Shown: positions 14,777 through 23,576 of the stretch, in pieces
Numbering within the stretch: position 1 is the stretch's first letter
How the letters are laid out: every line of letters starts with the position of its first letter
Source of the DNA: Helicobacteraceae bacterium
GTDB lineage: Bacteria; Campylobacterota; Campylobacteria; Campylobacterales; Sulfurimonadaceae
Direction: 5' to 3'
Assembly: GCA_027859195.1 (NCBI GenBank)
Contig: JAQIBF010000008.1
Span: 1 to 37,998, forward strand
Length of the DNA: 37,998 nucleotides
The notes under the pieces: generated by a model
Seen by the model: the letters and a program-made list of their open reading frames with translations, nothing else
Database searches by the model: none
Told to the model about the DNA's origin: nothing
Program-made: the position numbers and the translations under genes

Positions 14777-15791
14777 CTAAATTCTCCTCTATGTTGTCAA
14801 TAATCGCTGCCGCACCGCCCTTATGACTCAGTTCCATCAATCCACAGCTTTTCTCTTCAAGATCACTCTCTAATATGGCTAGAAGATTGAGAGAGTATGA
14901 GTCACACTCACGGTAGGACCAGGCCAATCCTTTATCCGCTAAATAACGTGCATTATAAAATTGATGGTCGCCTGCCGCAGAAGGGTATGGCACAAACAGT
15001 GCCGGCAGCCCATTAGCCGTCACTTCCCAAAGGGTACTCGCACCTGCGCGACTGACCGCCAGGTCCGCACGTTCAATCAGTGAGGGCAGCTCTTTAGTGA
15101 AACTGTAAAGTTCAACATCTATATTTTGATCTTTATAAGATTGTTCTACACGATCAAAATCGCGTTCACCGCACTGATGGATGACATGAATGCCCTTAGC
15201 TGCACAGACCGCTGCCGTCTCTAAAGCAAGGTTATTGATAAACTGTGCCCCTTGAGAACCGCCTAAAAAGGCAATCGTCTTGATCTCTTTTCTGAGATGT
15301 GCCGTTGCAAAGAACACATCACGGACAGGGTAGTCTTTGACTGGTGATTTTTCATCATATGAGCTGTAAAAAGCACGCGCATATGGTTTCATCATCGTGT
15401 TGAGTCGGCCCATCACCGCATTCTGTTCATGGATAAAAAAAGGCACCTGTTTCGTATAGGCAGCGAAGGTCGCCGCTGCTGCTGAGTAGCCGCCAACGGA
15501 GACAACTGCATCGATATTCTCTCTTTTCAATATCTTGCGTGAGGTGATCACTGCGCGAAAGATCTTCCACAACGCCCACACCTTACCAAGGTATTTCCGG
15601 TTAACAACGCCGCTGGTATCGAGAAAGTACCTCTTCTCAAAGTTAGTTTCATCACCAAACCAGCTTCTATCTTGACCTGAAGTTGAACCGATATAGATCG
15701 CCTCATGCCCTTTTTGCTTCAGCGCTTCAAGAAGTGCTGCGGCTATAGCTAGATGACCACCTGTCCCGCCGCCTGTTATTGCTAATTTCAT
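14766..15791 (-). CDS. murG: UDP-GlcNAc--undecaprenyl-pyrophosphoryl-MurNAc-pentapeptide GlcNAc transferase
   Basis: The enzyme adds GlcNAc to lipid I to form lipid II on the inner face of the cytoplasmic membrane. It is a GT-B fold glycosyltransferase. The N-terminal glycine loop GGGTGGHLAIA is at residues 7-17, followed by SVGGYSAAA and HEQNAVMGRLN. The second domain starts near 190 with FLGGSQGAQFIN and has the donor-binding segment SRAGASTLWEVTANGLPALFVPYP. At 341 aa it is slightly shorter than the E. coli enzyme but complete. It lies 13 bases after ftsW and overlaps dedA. Confidence 0.96.
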   Translation of the reverse strand: MKLAITGGGTGGHLAIAAALLEALKQKGHEAIYIGSTSGQDRSWFGDETNFEKRYFLDTSGVVNRKYLGKVWALWKIFRAVITSRKILKRENIDAVVSVGGYSAAAATFAAYTKQVPFFIHEQNAVMGRLNTMMKPYARAFYSSYDEKSPVKDYPVRDVFFATAHLRKEIKTIAFLGGSQGAQFINNLALETAAVCAAKGIHVIHQCGERDFDRVEQSYKDQNIDVELYSFTKELPSLIERADLAVSRAGASTLWEVTANGLPALFVPYPSAAGDHQFYNARYLADKGLAWSYRECDSYSLNLLAILESDLEEKSCGLMELSHKGGAAAIIDNIEENLDVS

Positions 15792-15804
15792 CCCACTCCC
15801 TGCT

Positions 15805-16965
15805 TTAAAACTTTACTTTTCGTGAAGCCATTAACACCATCCCCATACCTACAGCAGCAGCTAACATCGCCGAGCCGCCGTAACTCAAAAATGGCACCGA
15901 AATCCCTTTGATAGGGGTCAAGCCGCTAATACCGAATGCATTGATCAAAAAAGTAAAGCCGATCAATAGACCGATACCCATACTAAACAGATACGTTTTC
16001 TCATCCCGCGTACGGTTGGCAATTTTAAAGATACGTTGCAAGATCGCTAAAAAGATCATCGTTACCAGAAACACGCCTATAAAACCGAACTCTTCCGCAA
16101 TCCCCGCTAACACGAAGTCCGTATGCACTTCTGACAGAAAGCCCAACTTGAATGTTCCGTTGGCCAGACCGGTACCGAAGATACCCCCATTGTTAATAGC
16201 ATTAAGCGAGTGCGAGATCTGGTACGGCTCTGAATAACTTTCAATACGCAGCTTATCCGCAATAGAGTCAGGCAAAAAGCCCAAAATCTGGTTTTGGGCC
16301 AAAGACCACCACGACTTGATACGCAATATTCTGTGCTCAGCTGTAAAAATAAAAATCACAAAAAAGACCATCGCACTTCCCAAGATGGTGATGAAAAACT
16401 TGAAACTGCTCCCGGCAAAGACAGACATAAACAGCAGTACCATGCTCAGTACAACGACCTGCCCGAGGTCTTTTTGCACAACAGCAATCAGAAACATGAC
16501 AAAGAGAAAGAATGCACCATAAGGCGCAAAACGCAAAAATTCCTGTTTTAGTCCCATGCCCCCGTGGTGTCCTAACTTTCGAGAAAAGCTCCACGCGAGA
16601 AAGTAGATAAAACCTATTTTAAAAAACTCTACCGGAGCTAAAGAGAAGCCGGCGATTTTGATCCAACGCTTTGCACCACCAACTTCGCTTACAAGAAAAG
16701 AGGGCATAAAAGGCATCGCTGTCATCAGGAGAAGACCGCCGATAAAAAGTGTTAAGCCAAGACGTTTTAACCAAACATCCGGATTAAGCTGTGAAAGCGT
16801 CCACATAATAAGAATAGAGAGCACTCCAAAGGCAAATTGGCGGATCACAAAATGGAAATCACTGTAGCCAAAAAGCACAACGATATAACTCGAAAGTGAG
16901 TAAGAAACTATAATACTGATACCGATAAGCAGTGCTGTTAAGATAAAAAGTTGTCGATCGGCCAT
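15805..16965 (-). CDS. ftsW: SEDS-family peptidoglycan glycosyltransferase FtsW
   Basis: FtsW polymerises lipid II glycan strands at the division septum together with a class B penicillin-binding protein (FtsI). The 386-aa protein has about ten membrane helices and the SEDS landmarks GGAKRWIKIAGFSLAPVEFFK near 97-117, VVQKDLGQ near 163 with the catalytic Asp, and ISHSLNAINNGGIFGTGLANG. The C-terminal signature GLTPIKGISVPFLSYGGSAML is also present. The direct coupling to murG supports FtsW rather than RodA. A gene for its usual partner, an FtsI-type protein, lies 1.1 kb upstream on the opposite strand but is interrupted. Confidence 0.92.
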   Translation of the reverse strand: MADRQLFILTALLIGISIIVSYSLSSYIVVLFGYSDFHFVIRQFAFGVLSILIMWTLSQLNPDVWLKRLGLTLFIGGLLLMTAMPFMPSFLVSEVGGAKRWIKIAGFSLAPVEFFKIGFIYFLAWSFSRKLGHHGGMGLKQEFLRFAPYGAFFLFVMFLIAVVQKDLGQVVVLSMVLLFMSVFAGSSFKFFITILGSAMVFFVIFIFTAEHRILRIKSWWSLAQNQILGFLPDSIADKLRIESYSEPYQISHSLNAINNGGIFGTGLANGTFKLGFLSEVHTDFVLAGIAEEFGFIGVFLVTMIFLAILQRIFKIANRTRDEKTYLFSMGIGLLIGFTFLINAFGISGLTPIKGISVPFLSYGGSAMLAAAVGMGMVLMASRKVKF

Positions 16966-17094
16966 AATTTCCCGTGATTAAAGTATCTCCTTGTCTGTAA
17001 TGAGAAACACAGAAGGTTTTTTTTGAGATACTCTTTATTTTTTATGATGATAGTTTAGCGTTTTGGGTTTAAATTTAGGGTTTACCAATCTCTG

Positions 17095-17925
17095 TTATTT
17101 ACATTTAGTGTTATGAAGCTCATAGCAGCGGTTACTATCAAATATCAAGGCTTTGTCTTTAGTCTCAACATTTATGAAGCGGTCAAATCCATCATCACCC
17201 TGTAGAATCAGCTGCCGCTCTTCAACCGACCATATCCCCGTCTTTTGATCATGTACACGGGACATCCCACCGGCAACGGTACGATTCACTTGGAGCAGGT
17301 ATCGTCTGTTGGAGCATAGCCACAGCTCCTGCTTTTCATCATAGCCACCGTCACGTTTCAAATAAACAACATGGATACCTTGCAGCCGCATTTCCAAGTC
17401 TTGAAGCGCATTTTGCAACTGCTCTGTCGGGGTAAAACTGAGGGCTTGAACAATGCTCATACCTGTCGCTTTAATAGCACTGTCATTCGCCTTGTCATAG
17501 TACACTTTCATCACCACCGCTCTCTCTTGCGGTCCCAAGATGACGTAGATAAGCGCAGATCGCCGATCCTGAATGGTATTGGATCTATACGCACGACGGT
17601 AAATGCGCGAATTTAGTTTGACAATGCCCTCTTGAGGAAAGACCTTGATACCGTTTTTCAAATAATGCGGCTCATTTAGGTAGACGATTGCATCGGAGAT
17701 AGAGAAACGCTTTACGCGCAAGACCATCGTGTCTTTTGTCTCCTTTTGAAAAAGCAGCAGACCCTCGCCTTTTTTTGCAACCGCCTCCCAGTCACGAGGC
17801 AGGCCCATACTCACGCCCAGCTGCGAGACCGTCAGTTTTTTTGGACCGACATAGTTTTTGTCCAGCTCTAGTTCAACACCTACCAGCAATGTGACAAATA
17901 GAGATAAGAGTACTAATAACCGCAT
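17095..17925 (-). CDS. secreted protein, unknown function
   Basis: The 276-aa protein starts with a signal peptide (MRLLVLLSLFVTLLVGVELE); the ATG at 17925 is preferred over an in-frame TTG one codon earlier, because AAGGA then lies eight bases upstream. I do not recognise the family. The N-terminal two-thirds (about 30-175) look like a mixed alpha/beta domain (SMGLPRDWEAVAKKGEGLLLF, then VVMKVYYD). The C-terminal third is rich in beta strands, with Cys residues in WLCSNRRY, RCYELHN and TKCK. It is divergent from the ftsI-like gene across a 135-base gap. A TATAGT at 17955-17960 on the minus strand may be its -10 box. Confidence 0.7.
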   Translation of the reverse strand: MRLLVLLSLFVTLLVGVELELDKNYVGPKKLTVSQLGVSMGLPRDWEAVAKKGEGLLLFQKETKDTMVLRVKRFSISDAIVYLNEPHYLKNGIKVFPQEGIVKLNSRIYRRAYRSNTIQDRRSALIYVILGPQERAVVMKVYYDKANDSAIKATGMSIVQALSFTPTEQLQNALQDLEMRLQGIHVVYLKRDGGYDEKQELWLCSNRRYLLQVNRTVAGGMSRVHDQKTGIWSVEERQLILQGDDGFDRFINVETKDKALIFDSNRCYELHNTKCK

Positions 17926-17998
17926 CAAGAAATTCCTTAGATCGTAAAGTCAAAACTATAACATAAAGCCATAAACAGAGACTTGTTTTTAACACCGT

Positions 17999-18004
17999 TA
18001 TAAT
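17999..18004 (+). promoter_or_regulatory. -10 box (TATAAT) of the ftsI-like gene
   Basis: CGTTATAATG contains a perfect TATAAT 56 bases before the ATG at 18061. The promoter region therefore looks intact although the gene is interrupted. Confidence 0.55.
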
Positions 18005-18060
18005 GAATTTCCGGCTATATTTTTGCATTAACAATTCCGAACAAAGAAGGCGTGCGCAGT

Positions 18061-19815
18061 ATGGTAGATGACAATAACAAGAAGTCCAAAATACTTCTGC
18101 TTTTTATCTTTATTGTCATCGGCTTTCTGATCTTTTTAAGTACCATGTTCTACACAGCTGTCAAGCCGCGCGATCTCCCTTCTCTTTATACTTCTGATTC
18201 AACCAATGCAGAGCGCGGCAGTATTATCAGTGCTGACGGTTTTCACCTTGCAATCACCAAAAAAGTCTAGAAGGCTATGATCAACACTAAAAATCTTGAT
18301 CCGGACAAAAAAGAGCTTTTTATTCAACTTTTTTCAATATACAGCGAGATACCCGCAAAACAGATTCGTAAAAAACTTCGCAAGAACGGGGTGGTGACCC
18401 TTAGCTACAGTATCTCTGAACAACATGCCCAGTACCTAAAAGGCCTCGCTTACGAACTGCGTCGTCTCAATGTCTTTCAAGAGTACACAGCCTCCAACGG
18501 ACGTCATATTTTGCAAGGTCTTGATCTCATTGAAAGTGGAGAAGCCAGGGTCTATCCTTACGGCGACCTTCTGACACCGGTCATCGGTTATCCTAAAAAA
18601 CATGAAGACCATGGCTACACCCGTTCTAATGGGATGAAGGGTATTGAGCGCAACTACAATGAGGAGCTCAACCCCCGACAAAACGGTCTGCAACGCGGCC
18701 CTCGCGATGTCAATGGTTATATGATCCTCAATAAAGAGAGTCATACGGAGTATGCAGAAAATGGCTTTGACGTTAAACTCACTATTCCCGTCACCTTGCA
18801 GTCTCGAGTAGAGCGGATGTGTGACAAGATGCAAGAGAAGATGGGATCACGTCAGATCATGGTCACTGTCATGGACTCCGAAACAGGCAAAATGCTTGTC
18901 TTGGCCACATCCAACCGTTTCGAACCTAAAGACATACAGGCCGAAGACATTCCCTCACTGCAGGTGCATGCTGTTGAATACAGTTTTGAACCGGGTTCCG
19001 TGTTAAAACCTATCATATTTGCACTGTTGATGAAACATCAACAGGTCAATCCTTTCGAAGTCGTCAATGTCCATAACGGCCGTTTTAAAATCGGAAAACG
19101 TTGGATAACCGATGAACATAAAGAGGACTATTTAAGCGCTGAAAATGTTATTGTACACTCCTCTAACATCGGGATAGCACAGCTGGCACAGCGTTTAAGC
19201 GCCAGCGACTATTATCAAGGTCTTATCGACTTTGGGTTTACTAAAGCCTCAGGTATTGACCTGACCAATGAGTATAAAGGGAAGATACCCAGTATGCGTC
19301 AGCTCGATTCAGAGACCTATAAAGCGAGTGCTTCGTACGGTTATGCTATCCGTGCAAACCTTATCCAGCTTCTCAAGGCCTATAACGTCTTTAACAATCA
19401 CGGACGTATGGTCACACCTCGCCTGACTGAAGAGTTGATCGCACAAAACGGTCGAAGAGTCCCACTTGAGTCTGATGAACCTATTCAACTTCTAAGCCCC
19501 GAGATTGCAGAACGCATAAAGCGTATTCTTATCAAGACCGCTGTTGAAGGTACCGGGCAAAAAGCCTTGGTCGAGGGTATTGTCGTTGGCGGTAAAACAG
19601 GAACAGCCCAGATCTCTGAAAAGGGGCACTATCAACTAAAGTACAACACCTCCTTTATCGGTTTTGCAAATGACGCGACTAAAAACTACACTATCGGCGT
19701 CACAGTAGTACGGCCAAAGATCGCTTACCGCTTCGCCGCCCAGAGTTCCGCCCCTGTCTTTAGGAAAACGGTTGAGCTGATGGTTGAAGAGGGGTTCTTG
19801 AAAACTATAGAATAA
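18061..19815 (+). pseudogene. ftsI: ftsI-type class B penicillin-binding protein gene with an in-frame TAG stop at codon 70
   Basis: Read through the stop, this is a normal-looking 584-residue division transpeptidase. It has a short cytoplasmic tail, one membrane helix (about 9-31, ILLLFIFIVIGFLIF), a pedestal domain starting ERGSIISADGFHLAI, and a transpeptidase domain with all three active-site motifs downstream. The TAG at 18268-18270 falls in KV-stop-KAMINTKNLD. Homologues, as I remember them, have a Tyr there (KLYKAM), so a TAY to TAG point change is likely. The frame is the same on both sides, so an indel is not needed. AGAAGG lies 10 bases before the ATG; a GTG at 18052 is too close to it. 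Other genes here also end in TAG (dinB), so TAG is a normal stop. Sequencing error, true loss, suppression and restart remain open. Confidence 0.75.
18277..19815 (+). CDS. 3' part of the ftsI-like gene: transpeptidase domain without membrane anchor
   Basis: After the TAG the frame stays open for 512 codons from an ATG six bases on. This part keeps the rest of the pedestal (GMKGIERNYNEELNPRQNG) and the complete transpeptidase: SVLK at 241-244 with the acyl-serine, SSN at 295-297 and KTG at 440-442. If translated alone it would lack the membrane helix and export signal, so it would stay in the cytoplasm, where it has no substrate. The only ribosome-binding-like sequence before the ATG is AGAAGG, immediately adjacent. 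I consider it part of the broken gene rather than an independent one. Confidence 0.6.
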   Translation: MINTKNLDPDKKELFIQLFSIYSEIPAKQIRKKLRKNGVVTLSYSISEQHAQYLKGLAYELRRLNVFQEYTASNGRHILQGLDLIESGEARVYPYGDLLTPVIGYPKKHEDHGYTRSNGMKGIERNYNEELNPRQNGLQRGPRDVNGYMILNKESHTEYAENGFDVKLTIPVTLQSRVERMCDKMQEKMGSRQIMVTVMDSETGKMLVLATSNRFEPKDIQAEDIPSLQVHAVEYSFEPGSVLKPIIFALLMKHQQVNPFEVVNVHNGRFKIGKRWITDEHKEDYLSAENVIVHSSNIGIAQLAQRLSASDYYQGLIDFGFTKASGIDLTNEYKGKIPSMRQLDSETYKASASYGYAIRANLIQLLKAYNVFNNHGRMVTPRLTEELIAQNGRRVPLESDEPIQLLSPEIAERIKRILIKTAVEGTGQKALVEGIVVGGKTGTAQISEKGHYQLKYNTSFIGFANDATKNYTIGVTVVRPKIAYRFAAQSSAPVFRKTVELMVEEGFLKTIE

Positions 19816-19853
19816 GCAGTGCCGGTTTACATAACCAAAATCCGGGTACTATT

Positions 19854-19880
19854 TTAAAAAGCCCTGATGACAGCTTTTTA
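19854..19880 (+). terminator. possible terminator after the ftsI-like gene
   Basis: TAAAAAGC and GCTTTTTA form a stem around a loop of about ten bases, with the 3' arm providing five T. It lies 40 bases after the stop and just before the ribosome-binding site of the next gene, so it may act as a weak terminator or attenuator. Confidence 0.4.
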
Positions 19881-19900
19881 AATTTATACGGAGAGACCCT

Positions 19901-20629
19901 ATGGCGAAGATAATCCCGACCCCTCGCAATCTGCTCTATCAGATCGGCACAATACGTTCCCTCCTTACAGGTGTCTACGAAGGAGACCTCAGTTTTGAGG
20001 AGTTAGCCCATTACGGGGACTTCGGATTGGGGACCTTTGACGCGGTCAATGGAGAGATGATAGCTGTTGACGGCCATTTTTACCGCATAGATGCCGATGG
20101 GAATGCCCACGCCGTCACACCTGAGATGAAAACACCCTTCGCCGTCATAACACATTTCCATGGGGCCACCACTTATCCCCTTGGCGAGGTCAATGACCTG
20201 CAATCACTTCAAGAACATATCAGCACCAAATTCGAATCAGAAAACATCATATACGCCCTGCGTGTAACAGGCGATTTTGTAAAGGTCGATCTCCGTTCGG
20301 AACACCCTCAGCCTGAAGGACACCAACCCCTAAGCGAGACCATAGCGCAGCTGCAGGAGAGCTTTAGCTTCAAAGAGATAGAGGGGAGTATGGTCGGTTT
20401 CTGGTTCCCGGAATATATGAAAACGATTAACGTCCCCGGTTTCCATTTTCATTTTCTTGACGCTGCACAGACCGTCGGCGGGCATCTTTTCGATATGGAA
20501 CTGCGCAATGGAAACCTTGAAGTACTGCCCCTTTTTGATTTTGGAATGCATCTTATCCACACACCTCTTTTTGAACACGTCAATCTCAATACCGACGCCG
20601 ACATCAACAAAGTAGAAAAAAAGCAGTGA
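19901..20629 (+). CDS. budA: alpha-acetolactate decarboxylase
   Basis: The enzyme converts 2-acetolactate to acetoin, a cytoplasmic step that diverts pyruvate to a neutral product and can relieve acetolactate overflow from branched-chain amino acid synthesis. The 242-aa protein matches the family along its length: TGVYEGDLSFEELAHYGDFGLGTFDAVNGEM at 24-54, TPFAVITHF near 83, and the zinc-binding PGFHFHFLDA-QTVGGH with H-x-H-x10-H spacing. The ATG follows GGAGAGACCCT. No acetolactate synthase or butanediol dehydrogenase is adjacent, so it stands alone between division and coenzyme genes. It is not a typical gene of this phylum to my knowledge, and lateral gain is possible. Confidence 0.92.
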   Translation: MAKIIPTPRNLLYQIGTIRSLLTGVYEGDLSFEELAHYGDFGLGTFDAVNGEMIAVDGHFYRIDADGNAHAVTPEMKTPFAVITHFHGATTYPLGEVNDLQSLQEHISTKFESENIIYALRVTGDFVKVDLRSEHPQPEGHQPLSETIAQLQESFSFKEIEGSMVGFWFPEYMKTINVPGFHFHFLDAAQTVGGHLFDMELRNGNLEVLPLFDFGMHLIHTPLFEHVNLNTDADINKVEKKQ

Positions 20630-20631
20630 CC

Positions 20632-20735
20632 GTGTTGATCGCGAAACCCATCGTCACCACCAAACTTAGAAAGTTCCAGCTTTCCAGGAGACATTGCTAC
20701 GCGAGCGGTACCCTTGTGTTGGTGTAGATTGTACA
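20632..20735. other. GC-richer intergenic block with pairing potential, unidentified
   Basis: Between budA and panC the sequence is more GC-rich than usual gaps here and can pair with itself: CACCA near 20662 with TGGTG near 20719, and GAAAG/CTTTC around 20680-20694. An antisense reading frame runs through it into budA, but I do not believe it is a gene. It matches no RNA consensus I can recall (not SRP RNA, tmRNA, 6S or RNase P). Confidence 0.25.
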
Positions 20736-20784
20736 AACTATTGAGCCGATAACATCCTATACCGCTACTAAAAATTCAGAGTGG

Positions 20785-21606
20785 CTATATCCAAATATTA
20801 TCAAGCAGTCTCGTTGTTCCGCTTATGGCCTCGATAAGAATAATGGTATTGCCGATCTCTACCTTGTCGATAGGTTCAAATGAACGGTTGACGATCGTGA
20901 CATACACAACCTCTAATGGTTTCAGAACATGGAGCATCTCATCTTTTATCTTAGCGATATCCAATGCACCTTTCATAACCATCTGAGTGGCAACACGAAG
21001 TGATTTGACAATATAGAGCGCTTCCGTACGTTCTTGTTCATTCATATAGGCATTGCGAGAGCTCATTGCCAACCCATCTTTTTCCCGCACGGTGTCCATA
21101 GCAACGATCTCGACATTCATAAAAAGGTTGGTAACCATTGCTTCGATGAGCATCACCTGCTGCGCATCTTTTTTACCGAAATAGGCGCGCGTCGGATTGA
21201 CGATGTTAAACAGTTTGTTCACCACGGTCAAGACACCCGAGAAATGGCCGGGACGTGAAGTGCCTTCCATAATGTAACCGCGTATATTGGGTGCATTAAG
21301 GCTCACTTCATCTGTACCGTACATGGAAGCGACAGTTGGATAAAAGAGGTAGTCTACACCGCTGAGTTCACACACTTTTTTGTCTGCCTCCTCTTTGCGA
21401 GGGTAAGCATCCAGGTCTTCACCTTCCAAAAACTGTGTCGGATTGACAAAGATGGAGACAACAACAATATCGTTGGCATTTTTGGCAGCAGAAATGAGCG
21501 TACGATGCCCTAGATGCAGGGCCCCCATAGTTGGTACAAAACCGATACTTCCCTGCTCTTCTTCAAGAAGTTTTTGTAACGCTAACGGAGAATTGACAAC
21601 CCTCAT
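20785..21606 (-). CDS. panC: pantothenate synthetase (pantoate--beta-alanine ligase)
   Basis: The enzyme joins pantoate and beta-alanine using ATP, the last step of pantothenate (coenzyme A precursor) synthesis. Family motifs are in order: GFVPTMGALHLGHRTLI with HLGH at 31-34, VVSIFVNPTQF near 50, FSGVLTVVNKLFNIV near 122, FGKKDAQQ near 143 and AMSSRN near 175. The 273-aa length is standard. It is divergent from prfB across about 70 bases that hold promoters for both. The start MRVVNSP follows a weak AAAAG. Confidence 0.95.
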   Translation of the reverse strand: MRVVNSPLALQKLLEEEQGSIGFVPTMGALHLGHRTLISAAKNANDIVVVSIFVNPTQFLEGEDLDAYPRKEEADKKVCELSGVDYLFYPTVASMYGTDEVSLNAPNIRGYIMEGTSRPGHFSGVLTVVNKLFNIVNPTRAYFGKKDAQQVMLIEAMVTNLFMNVEIVAMDTVREKDGLAMSSRNAYMNEQERTEALYIVKSLRVATQMVMKGALDIAKIKDEMLHVLKPLEVVYVTIVNRSFEPIDKVEIGNTIILIEAISGTTRLLDNIWI

Positions 21607-21625
21607 CTTTTAAGCCCTTATACAA

Positions 21626-21631
21626 TATAAT
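21626..21631 (+). promoter_or_regulatory. -10 box (TATAAT) of prfB
   Basis: CAATATAATTATG contains TATAAT 44 bases before the prfB ATG, in the gap shared with panC. Confidence 0.5.
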
Positions 21632-21675
21632 TATGTTCTTTAAATGCAATTATATCAAGAAATATTGGACAATCT

Positions 21676-22773
21676 ATGGACCATTACGAATACAGTGAGA
21701 TACTAAAAAATTTAACCATAAAAATGAACAATATCGCTAGTGTTGTTCAGCCTGAAAAGATCAAAGCTAGCCTGAAAGAGATCGAAGCGCTGGAACACTC
21801 AGAAGGGTTTTGGAACGATGCCGCGAATGCGGCAAACGTACAAAAAGAGAAAACGCAGTTAGAACGTAAACTCGAGAGATACAATGTTGCGCTTAATGCC
21901 CTTAACGATGCACAAGACCTTTATGAGATGGGGAAAGAAGAGGGGGAGGAAGAGACCATCGAGATGCTCTTTTCAGAAGCGGAGTCATTAAACGAGCAGG
22001 TCAAAAGTATGGAGGTCTCCATGTTACTCAGTGGTCCGCAGGATGCTAACAATGCCATCGTCTCTATCCACCCAGGGGCCGGCGGAACGGAGTCGCAAGA
22101 CTGGGCTGCGATGCTGCTTAGAATGTATATCCGATGGGCAGAACGACATGATTTCAAGATCGAAAAGATGGACTATCAAAGCGGCGATGAGGCCGGTATC
22201 AAAGATGCGACGATCATCATCCGCGGTGAAAATGCCTACGGTTACCTTAAAGTCGAAAATGGCATCCACCGTTTAGTCCGTATTAGTCCTTTCGACTCCA
22301 ATGCCAAACGTCACACCTCGTTTGCTTCAGTGATGGTCTCGCCTGAGATCGATGATGATATTGATATTGTCATCGAAGACAAAGACATCCGCATCGATAC
22401 TTATCGTGCATCAGGTGCAGGCGGTCAGCACGTCAATAAGACAGAGTCCGCTATTCGAATCACCCATATTGCGACAAACATCGTGGTACAGTGTCAAAAT
22501 GACCGCTCACAGCACAAAAACAAGGCAGCCGCTATGAAAATGCTGAAGTCTCGTCTCTATGAGTATGAGAGGGCCCTCAAACAAGCTGAGATCGACGGCG
22601 TTGAAAAGAGTGAGATTGGGTGGGGGCATCAAATCCGCTCTTATGTCATGCAGCCGTACCAACAGGTCAAAGATACTCGATCAAATGAGGCATACTCACA
22701 GGTTACGAATATCCTCGACGGTGATATCGATAAGATGCTAGAGGGTGTGCTCATTGCACAGAGCCGCGGTTAA
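21676..22773 (+). CDS. prfB: peptide chain release factor 2
   Basis: RF2 recognises UGA and UAA and triggers peptide release on the ribosome. The 365-aa protein has the N-terminal coiled helices, the core segment [21 protein letters not shown], the tripeptide anticodon SPF in VRISPFDS near 203 and the catalytic GGQ in [11 protein letters not shown] near 250. The reading frame is continuous: there is no in-frame UGA or CUUUGA slippery site near codon 26, so the autoregulatory frameshift known from E. coli is absent. That fits my recollection of this phylum. Confidence 0.96.
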   Translation: MDHYEYSEILKNLTIKMNNIASVVQPEKIKASLKEIEALEHSEGFWNDAANAANVQKEKTQLERKLERYNVALNALNDAQDLYEMGKEEGEEETIEMLFSEAESLNEQVKSMEVSMLLSGPQDANNAIVSIHPGAGGTESQDWAAMLLRMYIRWAERHDFKIEKMDYQSGDEAGIKDATIIIRGENAYGYLKVENGIHRLVRISPFDSNAKRHTSFASVMVSPEIDDDIDIVIEDKDIRIDTYRASGAGGQHVNKTESAIRITHIATNIVVQCQNDRSQHKNKAAAMKMLKSRLYEYERALKQAEIDGVEKSEIGWGHQIRSYVMQPYQQVKDTRSNEAYSQVTNILDGDIDKMLEGVLIAQSRG

Positions 22774-22844
22774 AAGCTACTGCCCTCTTCTCTTAGCGTA
22801 AATCTTTTAACTCACTTTTAACTCTCCTATGGCATCATCCGCCT

Positions 22845-23576
22845 ATGAATCATCTGCTACAAGAGTGTGCACTCTCTGAAGAGTGCTCTTATATTCCAGG
22901 ACGTAATCAGACCACCCACTATAAGATCATCCAAGAGTGTGATATAGAGTATAATGAACACCTTATTGAACGGGGCTGGCGTCGTTTTGGCAACATGTAT
23001 TTTCGCCCGATGTGCGAGGGGTGTTCTGCTTGCGAAAGTATTAAAATAGATGTTAACAACTACACTTTCTCAAAATCAGAACGCCGTGTCATCAAAAAAA
23101 ATGCCAATATTAAAACAGTATTACGCCGACCGACTGCCTCACATTCACATATAGCACTGTTTGAAAAATATCACAACTATATGCACGACAAACGAGGTTG
23201 GGATAAACAGTCTATCAACATCAAGAACTACTACATGTCTTTTGTAAACGGCTACAATGAGTATGGCTATGAAGTACTATATTTTGATGAAGACAAGCTT
23301 ATTGCCATCGACCTGATCGATATATTGCCTAACGGCATCTCATCCATCTATTTCTATTATGATCCTGACTACAACTATCTATCACTCGGGAAGTTTTCAA
23401 TGCTGCGCCAGATCAGTTATGCAAAAGCAAACAATCTTGATTGGATCTATATGGGGTATTATGTAAAAGAGTGTCAGAGTCTTGCTTATAAAGGTGATTA
23501 TACACCTTTTTTGACCTTAGAGGGGAGTCCGAAAGAGAGTGACAACCCTCTATGGCTTGAAGATCAAGAAGGTTAA
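22845..23576 (+). CDS. bpt: aspartate/glutamate leucyltransferase (leucyl-tRNA--protein transferase, Bpt type)
   Basis: The enzyme moves leucine from leucyl-tRNA to N-terminal Asp or Glu of proteins, marking them for ClpS/ClpAP degradation in the N-end rule pathway. The 243-aa protein has the ATE-family N-terminal domain, with CSYIPGRNQTTHYKII near 14-29, RRFGNMYFRPMCEGCSACESIKID near 46-69 with its Cys cluster, and the C-terminal domain with GISSIYFYYDPDYNYLSLGKFSMLRQISYA and YMGYYVKEC. The start has no obvious Shine-Dalgarno sequence. Its stop codon abuts directly the stop of the convergent gene, with no base between them. Confidence 0.9.
   Translation: MNHLLQECALSEECSYIPGRNQTTHYKIIQECDIEYNEHLIERGWRRFGNMYFRPMCEGCSACESIKIDVNNYTFSKSERRVIKKNANIKTVLRRPTASHSHIALFEKYHNYMHDKRGWDKQSINIKNYYMSFVNGYNEYGYEVLYFDEDKLIAIDLIDILPNGISSIYFYYDPDYNYLSLGKFSMLRQISYAKANNLDWIYMGYYVKECQSLAYKGDYTPFLTLEGSPKESDNPLWLEDQEG

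Noticed and set aside
18268-18270. TAG as a genome-wide sense codon
   Set aside because: dinB and the secreted-protein gene ending at 23577 use TAG as their terminal stop at the expected lengths, so TAG is a normal stop here.
20449-20736. 95-codon minus-strand protein gene overlapping budA
   Set aside because: Two-thirds is antisense to a conserved enzyme and there is no start signal; treated as a shadow plus an unexplained intergenic block.
21676-21760. Programmed frameshift in prfB
   Set aside because: The frame is continuous from the ATG and no in-frame UGA or slippery CUUUGA is present near codon 26.
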